Assembly: GCA_016190375.1 (NCBI GenBank)
Contig: JACPQR010000232.1
Span: 1 to 32,309, forward strand
DNA length: 32,309 nt
Source of the DNA: Deltaproteobacteria bacterium
GTDB taxonomy: Bacteria; Myxococcota_A; Polyangia; JACPQR01
Direction of reading: 5' to 3'
Shown here: positions 6,396 to 13,407 of the stretch, in pieces
How the letters are laid out: the number at the start of each line of letters is the position of its first letter
Position numbering within the stretch: the stretch's first letter is position 1
Program-made: the position numbers and the translations under genes
The notes under the pieces: model-generated
What the model was told of the DNA's origin: nothing
What the model saw: only the letters and a program-made list of their open reading frames with translations
The model's database searches: none

Positions 6396-8273
6396 GTGTG
6401 GATCGAGACCGAGGGCCGCTTCCTCATCGGGTGGAACTACTGGTCGCGCGCCGGTGGTCCTCGCATGTGGGACCGCTTCGACGCGACCGTCGTGGACGCC
6501 GAGGTCGCGCAGATGCGCTCGATGGGCGCGAACCTCTGCCGTTCGTTCCTCTTCCTGCCCTCGTTCATGCCGACGCCGCCTGCGGTCTCGAAGCGCGCGG
6601 TCGATCGCTTCCTGAAGTTCCTCGAAATCTGCGAGCGGCAGGGCCTGAGGACCATGCCCACGCTCCTCGTCGGGCACATGTCCGGCGAGAACCACGACTT
6701 CCCGGGGCAGAAGGGCCGCTCGCCCTACACCGACCTGGAGGTCCGCTCCTGGACGAGAGCGCTCGTCGACGCCGTCGTCGGGGCCGCAAGGCGTCATCCC
6801 GCGGTCGCAGGCTGGGTCCTCTCGAACGAGATGCCCCTGTGGGGCGGCAAGTCGGACGCGGCGACGATCCGCGCGTGGGCGGCGGACCTGATCGACCGGA
6901 TCCGGTCGCTCGACCCCGGTCGACCGGTCGGCGTCGGTGACGGCGTGATGAACGCCAAGGGAGGCCAGAACGGGTTCGACGCCCCGACGCTGGCGCCCCT
7001 CTGCGACTGGATCGGGCCGCACACCTACCACGGCGACATCGACTCGATGAGGCACGGCCTGCAGACCGAGGCGCTCGTTCGAGGCCTCGAGCACCTCGGT
7101 AGACCCGTGCTCCTCGAGGAGTTCGGCTGCTCGTCGACGCAGGCGTCGGAGCCCAACGCGGCAGGTTACTTCCGTGAGACGATCCACGGCCTGTTCTCGA
7201 TGGGCGCCGCCGGCGCAGTCGCGTGGTGCTTCGGCGATCTCGACGACCTGGCCGGCGAGCCGCCGTACGACCACCACGCCTTCGAGCTGGGGTTCGGCTC
7301 GTTCCACGAGGACGGCACGCCCAAGGCCACCGCTCGCGAGATCCTCGCGCTGTCGCGGCTCGCGGCCACGCTCGACGGCCGCACGCTCCGATTCCCGGCG
7401 CCGAGGGCGGCGATCGTGGTCCCGTCCTACTTCCACCATGACTACCCGTTCTCGTGGGAGGACCGCGGTCGGATGCGGCTGTGCCTCCTCGAGTCCTACG
7501 CCCTGGCCGCTCGCGCGGGCATCGAGACGACGTTGATCCCGGAGGGCCACGACCTCGGCCCGTTCGATCTCGTCATCGTGCCCTCCATGCAGAAGCTCCG
7601 CGAGCCTTCGTGGCGCGCGCTCGAGGCGCGGGTCCGCGCCGGCGCGGTCGCCTGGGTCTCCTACTTCGGCGGCGATCACTCCTTTCACCAGGGCATGTGG
7701 TGGCGCTCGTTCGAGCGAATGACGGGCCTCCGCCACTCGCTCCGCTACGGACTGCCGGACGATCCCGGCGAGTCGATCGTCATCGATGACGCCTCCGTGC
7801 GCGTGCCGCAGGGCGGCCCCTTCTCCTCGGCCTTCCTGCCGGTCGAGCCCGCGGGAGCCGAGGTCGTCCTCCGCGACGCCCGGGGACGGATCGCCCTCGC
7901 GAAGAACCCGCTCGGGTCGGGCGCTCTGTTCTTCTGCCCCTTCCCGATCGAGCACTACCTGTCCCGCATCCCCGACGTCCACAGGCAGGATCGGATGTGG
8001 CTTCTGTACGCGCGCGCTGCCCGCGAAGCGAAGCTCGGCGCTCTCGCCGACGCCGGACCTCGCCGATCGGAGCACCACCCCTGGGTGCAGGCGCGTCCGG
8101 TCGGCGCCGCCGACCGCGAGCTCCTCTGGCTCATCAACCGCAGCGATCGGCCTGCGACCGTCCGCCTGGCGGGCGGCCCACAGGCGAGGGTCTTCCCCGA
8201 CGAAGGCCCGGCCGGCGATTCCGTCGACCTCGGCCCGAAAGGGGTCGTGGTGCTCACGCCCGTGCGCGCGTAA
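6396..8273 (+). CDS. Cytoplasmic glycoside hydrolase of clan GH-A (GH5/mannosidase-like)
   Basis: 625 residues from a GTG start 7 bp after the YIP1 gene. No signal peptide is visible. The N-terminal half is a TIM barrel opening with the substrate-strand motif FLIGWNYWSR. The acid/base is likely Glu145 in GWVLSNEMPLWGG (Asn-Glu pair of clan GH-A) and the nucleophile Glu242 in VLLEEFGCSS. After about residue 330 a second alpha/beta domain follows (AAIVVPSYFHHDYPF, DLVIVPSMQKL, VSYFGGDHSF), resembling the trimerisation-type domain of GH42-like enzymes, and then a beta-sandwich end (LLWLINRSDRPATVRL). The exact family and substrate are uncertain; mannoside or galactoside cleavage inside the cell is plausible. 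Confidence 0.85.
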   Translation: MWIETEGRFLIGWNYWSRAGGPRMWDRFDATVVDAEVAQMRSMGANLCRSFLFLPSFMPTPPAVSKRAVDRFLKFLEICERQGLRTMPTLLVGHMSGENHDFPGQKGRSPYTDLEVRSWTRALVDAVVGAARRHPAVAGWVLSNEMPLWGGKSDAATIRAWAADLIDRIRSLDPGRPVGVGDGVMNAKGGQNGFDAPTLAPLCDWIGPHTYHGDIDSMRHGLQTEALVRGLEHLGRPVLLEEFGCSSTQASEPNAAGYFRETIHGLFSMGAAGAVAWCFGDLDDLAGEPPYDHHAFELGFGSFHEDGTPKATAREILALSRLAATLDGRTLRFPAPRAAIVVPSYFHHDYPFSWEDRGRMRLCLLESYALAARAGIETTLIPEGHDLGPFDLVIVPSMQKLREPSWRALEARVRAGAVAWVSYFGGDHSFHQGMWWRSFERMTGLRHSLRYGLPDDPGESIVIDDASVRVPQGGPFSSAFLPVEPAGAEVVLRDARGRIALAKNPLGSGALFFCPFPIEHYLSRIPDVHRQDRMWLLYARAAREAKLGALADAGPRRSEHHPWVQARPVGAADRELLWLINRSDRPATVRLAGGPQARVFPDEGPAGDSVDLGPKGVVVLTPVRA

Positions 8274-8610
8274 GGCGCTTCGCTGCGCCCCGCCATGACT
8301 CGGGCGCGGGTTGGCTCGGCCGGCGCAAGCTCGGCCCTGGCGGCTCGCCACCTTGGCGCCGCTGGCGCCGGCCGGAACGGACCCGATTTCCCGCAAGAAT
8401 CGTCCGGCACGCCACGTGCGGCGCGGATCCGATCCTCGACCGAGAAGGCGATACGACGAGGCGGAGCTCGCCAGGCGAAGAGCGCCGCGGCCGGCTCGAC
8501 GGCGGGCATCCCGGAGGAAGTGACCCGCGCTGGTCCGCTTGCGGCCGCCGTGGCTCAGAGAGGCACATCCGGGCACGGCAAAACTCGTGTCCTATCGTGC
8601 GCTTCCGGCT
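8274..8610. other. Long gene-less region upstream of the DUF2330 gene
   Basis: No reading frame here has convincing protein character. Just after the glycosidase stop, GGCGC-TTCGCT-GCGCC can form a short hairpin without a T-run. Around 8333-8390 the sequence is rich in self-complementary GGCGCC and GGCCGG blocks. The rest looks unstructured. It may hold upstream activator sites for the sigma-54 promoter at 8611, but none can be named from sequence alone. Confidence 0.5.
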
Positions 8611-8626
8611 GGCAGGGCCATTGCTA
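8611..8626 (+). promoter_or_regulatory. Sigma-54 (-24/-12) promoter of the DUF2330 gene
   Basis: TGGCAGGGCCATTGCT matches the sigma-54 consensus TGGCACGNNNNTTGCW at all but one defined position (C to G), with the invariant GG and GC dinucleotides at the correct distance. Transcription would start about 8637, giving a 21-nt leader with the ribosome-binding site GGAGGA at 8645-8650 and the ATG at 8658. This spacing is ideal. Confidence 0.82.
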
Positions 8627-8657
8627 CCGTCTGCTCCCGGAAATGGAGGAATCGAGT

Positions 8658-10427
8658 ATGGCACACCGGCTGGCTCGTTTGGTCCTGGGATTCGCGGTGG
8701 CGTTCGGGGGTCTGGCGCTCCTCGATCGGCCGGCGGACGCATGCGGAGGGTTCTTCTGCAGCCAGACGCCGGTGTCCCAGGCCGGCGAGCACCTGCTGTT
8801 CGCTGTCGAACAGGACAGCCAGGGCAACAACGTCGTGACCGCTCACATCCAGGTGCAGTACGAGGGGGCGGCCCAGGACTTCGGGTGGATCCTCCCGCTG
8901 CCGGTCGAGCCGAGCTCGCTCTCGGTCGGCACGAACTCGATCTTCTCCATCCTCCGCAGCTCGACCGAGCCACGTTTTCAGCTCAACTGGCTCGAGGACC
9001 ACGGCGAGTGCATGGGCTACGACGACGTGCGCTGGGGGTGGTACGGAGACGACGCCGACGGGGCGGCGGCGCCGAACGCCGGTGGCGCCGAGGGCGAGGC
9101 CGATGTCGAGGTGCTGTCGCAAGGCGACGTCGGACCCTACGAGTCGGTGGTGATCCGCTCGCTCAACGGGGACGGGTCCGACCTCATCCAGTGGCTCGAG
9201 GACCACGACTACGTCGTTCCCGACAACTCGCTCGCGCCCATTCAGTCCTACGTGAACGCAGAGTACGTGTTCCTCGCGCTGCGGCTCCTCAAGGACAGCT
9301 CGGTCGGCGACATCCAGCCGATCGTCGTCGAGCTGCTCGAGGACCTGCCCTGCATTCCGCTCCTCCTCACGGCGATCGCCGCGCTGCCGGACATGGCGAT
9401 CTACGCGTGGGTGTTCGGGCCGAACGGCGTCGTCTCGGCCGACGACTTCCTCGAGGTGCAGGTCAACATGGCGGCGATCGACTGGTTCGCCCCGCAGTGG
9501 GGCGGAGCCGGAAACTACCTCGCCGTCGCCACGGCCGCGATGAACGAGGCGGGCGGGCGCGGCTTCGTCCGCGAGTACGCCGGGACGACCGATCCGTTCC
9601 GGAGCTCGTTCTTCCGCGAGGGCCAGTTCGACCTCCAGCGGCTTCGCTCGACCGACGATCCGGCGGCGTTCGTGAACGAGCTCCTGGCCCAGGGCTTCCC
9701 CAGAGACGCCACGATGCAGGCGCTCCTCCGTCGCTTCATCCCGATGCCCGAGGAGCTCGTCGAGGAAGGAGTCACGGAGCAGCAGTTCTACAACTGCCTC
9801 GAGTGCTACGCGGAGCACCTCGGACCATTCGACCCCGAGGCGTTCACCGACGCGCTCGAGGAGCAGATCGTCAGGCCACTCGAGGACGTCCAGCGAATCG
9901 CGGACACGAACCCGTACGTGACCCGCCTGTTCACGACGATCTCGCCCGAGGAGATGACCCAGGATCCGATCTTCAGCTTCAGCGCGGACGTCCCGGACGT
10001 CTCGAACCTCCACGTCGCCGAGGCCGAGTACCTCTGCGGGGACGGGCGTGACTACAGCGAGGCCCCGATCCGGCTGACGCTGCCCGACGGCCGCGTCCGG
10101 ATCCTCTACCCGGGCGACGAGGGCTACCCCGACACCGGGGACTACGTCTGGGTGGACGAGAACGGGGACGGCGTCAACGACAACACCGGCTCCGCTCCCG
10201 CGAACATGCCCTCGCTGCTCCGGGCGATCCGCCACAGCCAGGCCGGCTCGTCGAACGAGGTCCTGGACAACTCGGTCCTGATCGATGAGCAGCTCCACGG
10301 CACGGCCGCTCCCCAGACCGCCGCCGGCGGCGGCTGCTCGCTCGTCTCGCGCTCGCCGCGCGAAGGTCTTCTCGCGGCGCTCCTCGCGCTCGCCCTCGGT
10401 GCTTTCCTGATCTCGCGCCGGCGGTAG
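8658..10427 (+). CDS. DUF2330 surface protein with MYXO-CTERM-like sorting tail
   Basis: 589 residues. GGAGGA seven bases before the ATG at 8658 fixes the start. A signal peptide (about 1-30) is followed by ACGGFFCSQTPVSQAGEHLLF, the hallmark opening of DUF2330 proteins, whose function is unknown. Several further segments (DFGWILPLPVEP, LRLLKDSSVGDIQPI) are typical. The C-terminus has a Gly-rich GGGCS motif, a hydrophobic helix (LLAALLALALGAFLI) and a terminal SRRR, the tripartite form of a MYXO-CTERM signal, in which processing near the Cys anchors the protein at the cell surface. It stands alone behind a sigma-54 promoter. Confidence 0.93.
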   Translation: MAHRLARLVLGFAVAFGGLALLDRPADACGGFFCSQTPVSQAGEHLLFAVEQDSQGNNVVTAHIQVQYEGAAQDFGWILPLPVEPSSLSVGTNSIFSILRSSTEPRFQLNWLEDHGECMGYDDVRWGWYGDDADGAAAPNAGGAEGEADVEVLSQGDVGPYESVVIRSLNGDGSDLIQWLEDHDYVVPDNSLAPIQSYVNAEYVFLALRLLKDSSVGDIQPIVVELLEDLPCIPLLLTAIAALPDMAIYAWVFGPNGVVSADDFLEVQVNMAAIDWFAPQWGGAGNYLAVATAAMNEAGGRGFVREYAGTTDPFRSSFFREGQFDLQRLRSTDDPAAFVNELLAQGFPRDATMQALLRRFIPMPEELVEEGVTEQQFYNCLECYAEHLGPFDPEAFTDALEEQIVRPLEDVQRIADTNPYVTRLFTTISPEEMTQDPIFSFSADVPDVSNLHVAEAEYLCGDGRDYSEAPIRLTLPDGRVRILYPGDEGYPDTGDYVWVDENGDGVNDNTGSAPANMPSLLRAIRHSQAGSSNEVLDNSVLIDEQLHGTAAPQTAAGGGCSLVSRSPREGLLAALLALALGAFLISRRR

Positions 10428-10444
10428 CTCGTCGTCTCGTCCTC

Positions 10445-10471
10445 ACACTGCTCGCCCTCGGCGCGCAGTGT
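10445..10471. terminator. Hairpin between convergent genes
   Basis: ACACTGC (10445-10451) and GCAGTGT (10465-10471) form a perfect 7-bp stem, which can continue after one mismatch with CGCC/GGCG around a CTC loop. It lies between the convergent DUF2330 and VapC genes and could stop transcription from both sides. There is no clear T-run. Confidence 0.5.
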
Positions 10472-10498
10472 CAGGGACAGCTCGGTGACGCAGGGCCC

Positions 10499-10894
10499 TC
10501 AGATGGATCTCACGTCGATGAGCTTCCTCAGCGCGTCGAAGTCGCTCCGGTTCCGCGTGTAGACCGGAACGCGATGAGCAAGTGCCGTGGCGGCAATCCA
10601 GAGGTCCATCACCCTGGCGCGCGGCTTCCCGCCCGCGGTCTTGACCGCATGCGCGACGGCGGCGAAAGCCCTCGCCGCGACCGCGTCGATGGCGATCGCC
10701 GAGAAGCGCGCCTCGATCTCACCCAGGCGCCGCAGCCGCTGGCGCTTCGTTTCGTCGTCCTTGGCGACCAGGACGCCGTAGTGGAGCTCGGCGAGCGTAG
10801 CCACGGAGATCGCCGCCTCGTCCGGCAGGCCGGCGACGAGATCCTCGCGGTCCTGTGCGATGACGATCGACGTGTCGAGGATCCCGCGGCTCAC
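10499..10894 (-). CDS. vapC: VapC-family PIN-domain toxin (type II toxin-antitoxin)
   Basis: 131 residues with a GTG start overlapping the antitoxin stop by 4 bp (GTGA). PIN-domain ribonuclease fold with the acidic metal-binding set Asp7 (ILDTSIV), Glu36 (LAELHYG), Asp97 (RVMDLWIAATAL) and Asp118 or Asp120 near the end (TRNRSDFDAL). PIN toxins cleave RNA, often tRNA or rRNA. All key acidic positions are present, so the toxin looks active. It is preceded by a Phd/YefM-type antitoxin and ends convergent with the DUF2330 gene. Confidence 0.93.
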   Translation of the reverse strand: MSRGILDTSIVIAQDREDLVAGLPDEAAISVATLAELHYGVLVAKDDETKRQRLRRLGEIEARFSAIAIDAVAARAFAAVAHAVKTAGGKPRARVMDLWIAATALAHRVPVYTRNRSDFDALRKLIDVRSI

Positions 10895-11148
10895 TGCCCC
10901 CACCTGCCGTCGAGGTCGGCCGTCGCGTCGCCCATGGCCTCGATGTCGTCGAAGAACGTGGGATCCTCGGTGCCGGACCTCAGCACGCGCGCGACCTCGG
11001 TCTTGCGCACCCACTGCCTCTTCGGACAGGGGCCGAGCAGGGCGACCGGGCGGCCCCCGACGCTGATGATGAACTCCTGACCTCGCTCCGCCTTGCGCAG
11101 TATCTCGCCGCTCTTGTTCCTCAGATCGCGCTGCGGGATGGTCTTCAT
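10891..11148 (-). CDS. Phd/YefM-type antitoxin
   Basis: 85 residues beginning MKTIPQRDLRNKSGEILRKA, the classic N-terminal DNA-binding module of Phd/YefM antitoxins, followed by GQEFIISVGGRPVALLGP. The C-terminal part (about 50-85, TEDPTFFDDIEAMGD) is the acidic toxin-neutralising tail. The start at 11148 places the motif at the exact N-terminus; an in-frame ATG six codons upstream is less likely because it lies inside the operator palindrome at 11155-11176. It overlaps vapC by 4 bp and is probably autoregulated with the toxin. Confidence 0.93.
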   Translation of the reverse strand: MKTIPQRDLRNKSGEILRKAERGQEFIISVGGRPVALLGPCPKRQWVRKTEVARVLRSGTEDPTFFDDIEAMGDATADLDGRWGQ

Positions 11149-11154
11149 GCAGCC

Positions 11155-11176
11155 ACCGTAGCACATCTGCTACGGT
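11155..11176. promoter_or_regulatory. Perfect palindromic operator of the Phd/VapC module
   Basis: ACCGTAGCA (11155-11163), CATC, TGCTACGGT (11168-11176): perfect 9-bp arms around a 4-bp centre, six bases upstream of the antitoxin ATG. Type II antitoxins autoregulate by binding such palindromes over their own promoter. The closeness to the start implies that binding also blocks the leader region. Confidence 0.75.
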
Positions 11177-11340
11177 CCGGCATGGGGGCAACGTCGGCGC
11201 CGCCGCCCGAAGGGCAGGGATCAACCGCGTGACATGCGCGGGCACCGGCTCCGTCCGCCGCTGAGCCCGAGGTCTTCGAGCGGTGAGGAACCGCGGCCGG
11301 CCGGCCGAATCAGCGACCCCGACTGGACGCCAGCCACCCT

Positions 11341-11351
11341 GCGTATTACGC
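11341..11351. promoter_or_regulatory. Short palindrome before the RHH antitoxin
   Basis: GCGTATTACGC is a perfect 5-bp inverted repeat about one base, ending nine bases before the ATG at 11361. It is AT-richer than its surroundings, so it could be a -10 region or a ribbon-helix-helix operator. A second short palindrome, GCGGAATACCGC, lies inside the first codons. Confidence 0.35.
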
Positions 11352-11360
11352 TCCCTGCAC

Positions 11361-11648
11361 ATGCGGAATACCGCCGTACGGATCGTCACGGTCAAGCTGC
11401 CGCCGGCGCTCGATCGCAGGCTCACGGAGCTGTCGGCGAAGAGGAGGGTGAGCCGCTCCGAGATCCTTCGAGAGGCGCTCTCGCGGCTCGCACTGGCCGG
11501 TGGCGAATCGGCGACCGCGCTCGCTGGCGAGCTCGTCGGCTCGCTGTCCGGGCCGGCTGATCTGTCCTCGAACCCCGAGCACATGCGCGGCTACGGCGGA
11601 TCGGTCGCTCCCGGAGGCCGCGCTCGCCCGCGAAGGGGCCGGCGTTGA
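11361..11648 (+). CDS. Ribbon-helix-helix antitoxin
   Basis: 95 residues from ATG 11361. The N-terminus (RIVTVKLPPALDRRLTELSA, then RRVSRSEILREAL) is a ribbon-helix-helix DNA-binding domain: a beta strand with alternating residues and two helices. The rest is Ala/Gly/Arg-rich with a C-terminal segment that would cover the toxin. In-frame sequence continues upstream but without RHH character, which favours this start. Its stop overlaps the TTG start of the PIN toxin (TTGA). It is divergent from the Phd/VapC pair, with 212 bp between the two start codons. Confidence 0.88.
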   Translation: MRNTAVRIVTVKLPPALDRRLTELSAKRRVSRSEILREALSRLALAGGESATALAGELVGSLSGPADLSSNPEHMRGYGGSVAPGGRARPRRGRR

Positions 11649-12055
11649 GCCGGTTGATCGTCGACACGGGGCCCATCGTGGCGCTGCTCAACGGCCGAGA
11701 CGAGCACCACGGCTGGGCGCGCGATGCGCTCGATGCGGCGAAGCCGCCGCTCGCCACCTGCGAGGCCGTGATCTCCGAAGCGTGCTTCCTTCTCCGGCGG
11801 GTACCGGGCGGCCCCGATGCCTGCCTGGAGCTGCTCGCCCGCGGCGTCCTAGAGTCGACCTTCCGGCTCGCGCCCGAGATCCAGGTCGTCCGCAGGCTCA
11901 TGTCGAGGTACGCCGACGTACCGATGTCACTCGCAGACGGCTGCCTCGTACGAATGAGCGAGATCGATCCAAAGGCGTCCATCCTCACAATCGATGGCGC
12001 CTTCCGTATCTACCGGAAGCATGGCCGGAAGGTCATCCCCACGCTCAGTCCGTGA
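11645..12055 (+). CDS. PIN-domain toxin (second VapC-like module)
   Basis: 136 residues from a TTG start overlapping the antitoxin stop. Candidate PIN active-site acids are Asp7 (LIVDTGPIVALL), Glu45 (AVISEACFLL), Asp98 (MSLADGCLV) and Asp117 (LTIDGAF). It differs clearly in sequence from the neighbouring VapC, so the two modules are not a recent duplication. It probably cleaves RNA and is neutralised by the RHH protein. Its stop in turn overlaps a GTG (12052) that opens a small frameshifted gene. Confidence 0.9.
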   Translation: MSRLIVDTGPIVALLNGRDEHHGWARDALDAAKPPLATCEAVISEACFLLRRVPGGPDACLELLARGVLESTFRLAPEIQVVRRLMSRYADVPMSLADGCLVRMSEIDPKASILTIDGAFRIYRKHGRKVIPTLSP

Positions 12056-12215
12056 GCAACGTCTCGGTGACGAACGACGGCCTGCAGGACAGCGAGAAGC
12101 AGCTCCCACGGACAAGCTGCGTGCGATCCGCGGCCGGACGGAGCTCGTGCTGCCGTCGCGTCGCGCGCTGGCGACGCTCGACGAGTCGACGTGCCGGCGG
12201 TTCCTGAAGCCGTGA
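12052..12215 (+). pseudogene. Small frameshifted gene between the PIN toxin and srkA
   Basis: A GTG at 12052 overlaps the toxin stop (GTGA). It opens a frame with high-GC third positions (MSNVSVTNDGLQDSEKQL). Near 12105 the coding character moves to another frame (TDKLRAIRGRTELVLPS, then RRALATLDESTCRRFLKP), which ends at a TGA (12213-12215) overlapping the srkA GTG. Restoring one base would give a gene of about 55 codons coupled to both neighbours. No family is recognised. The shift may be a mutation, a sequencing error or, less likely, a programmed frameshift. Confidence 0.5.
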
Positions 12216-13225
12216 GCACCCAGAGCCAAGCAGAGGTCGGGTTCGCGGCGCTCACGCCGGATCGCATCCTCGATGCGGTCGAGCAGGTCGGCGTGCGCTG
12301 CACGGGGCGGGTGCTCCCGCTGCACTGCATGGAGAACCGCGTCTACGAGCTCGAGATCGAGGTCGACGAGGCGCACCCGCCGAAGAGCCCCTCGGAGCGG
12401 TTCGTCGTCGCCAAGTTCTACCGGCCGTGGCGCTGGACGCCGGAGCAGATCGCCGACGAGCACGCGTTCCTCGCCGACCTCGAGGAGGACGAGATCCCCG
12501 TGGTCGCGCCGCGCCCGTTCCCGGACGGGACAACGCTGCGCCGCCTGACCGACGCGCCGATCTGGTTCGCCGTGTTCCCGAAGGCCGGCGGGCGCTCGCC
12601 CGACGAGCTCGACGACGAAGGCCTGCGTCGGCTCGGGCGGCTGCTCGCGCGCATGCACGCGATCGGCGGTGCGCGACCGGCGCCTCACCGCGTCCGGCTC
12701 GATCCGGACGGGTACGGTCGCGCCAGCCTCGAGGTGCTGCGGACCTGCGGCGCACTGCCGCCCGGGCTGGCGCCGCGGTACGAGGCCCTCGTCGAGACGA
12801 TCTGCGCCGCGAGCGCCCCCGCGTTCGCGACCGCGGAGGTCCAGCGCGTCCACGGAGACTGCCACCTCGGCAACATCCTGTGGAACGACGCCGGGCCGCG
12901 GCTCATCGACTTCGACGACATGGTGCGCGGGCCGTGCGTGCAGGATGTGTGGCTGCCCGTGCTGGGACGCGACGCGGAGGCGCGGCGGCAGCGCGGGGTC
13001 CTTCTCGAGGCCTACGAGGTGCTGCGCCCATTCGACTACCGCACGCTCGCGCTGATCGAGCCGCTGCGCGCCCTGCGGATGGTGCACTTCAGCGCCTGGA
13101 TCGCGAAGCGATGGAGTGACCCGGCGTTCCCCCACACGTTCCCGCAATTCGGGACCGAGCGCTGGTGGCAGGATCAGATCGAGGGGCTCGCCGAGGTGCG
13201 GGACATCGTGGAGGGACGATCGTGA
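12212..13225 (+). CDS. srkA: Stress response kinase A (SrkA/YihE/RdoA family)
   Basis: 337 residues from GTG 12212, a start that aligns with the E. coli protein start and overlaps the previous stop by 4 bp; a GTG seven codons upstream is the alternative. Aminoglycoside-phosphotransferase-like Ser/Thr kinase fold. Catalytic loop VHGDCHLGNILW (about 213-224, with Asp216 and Asn221) and metal-binding LIDFDDM (Asp233). Conserved family blocks include ENRVYELE, VAKFYRPWRWTPEQI, FAVFPKAGGR and LIEPLRALRMVHF. In E. coli SrkA protects cells against stress-induced death, including MazF-linked death. Here it sits directly behind a toxin-antitoxin module, which may be functionally meaningful or coincidental. 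Confidence 0.95.
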   Translation: MSTQSQAEVGFAALTPDRILDAVEQVGVRCTGRVLPLHCMENRVYELEIEVDEAHPPKSPSERFVVAKFYRPWRWTPEQIADEHAFLADLEEDEIPVVAPRPFPDGTTLRRLTDAPIWFAVFPKAGGRSPDELDDEGLRRLGRLLARMHAIGGARPAPHRVRLDPDGYGRASLEVLRTCGALPPGLAPRYEALVETICAASAPAFATAEVQRVHGDCHLGNILWNDAGPRLIDFDDMVRGPCVQDVWLPVLGRDAEARRQRGVLLEAYEVLRPFDYRTLALIEPLRALRMVHFSAWIAKRWSDPAFPHTFPQFGTERWWQDQIEGLAEVRDIVEGRS

Positions 13226-13292
13226 GCGTGCGCATCGAGCGCGAGGGGGGGTCGCGACCGTGATCCTGGACCGCCCGGACGTGATGAACGCA
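13222..13292 (+). pseudogene. 5' stub of an enoyl-CoA hydratase gene
   Basis: A GTG overlapping the srkA stop opens VSVRIEREGG, then after a one-base shift in a run of seven Gs continues VATVILDRPDVMNA. Together this is the standard N-terminus of enoyl-CoA hydratase/isomerase proteins (crotonase family). After the Asn-Ala codons homology stops abruptly. The remaining ~230 residues are missing. Adding one G to the run would restore the frame for the stub only. A small inverted repeat (GACAGG/CCTGTC, 13300-13320) lies just after the break. Confidence 0.72.
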
Positions 13293-13407
13293 CCGCGGGG
13301 ACAGGACCCCATGGCCTGTCGCCTCACGGGTAGTGCTTGGATGGGCCCCCCGTGCCGGCAAGGGCCGCTGTTTCCGAAGAAGTCTGGTTCGCGATAGGAT
13401 CCGCACG

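Noticed and set aside
6366..8576. 736-codon minus-strand open frame opposite the second glycosidase
   Set aside because: Composition is typical of antisense translation, and the plus strand has catalytic motifs of a glycosidase.
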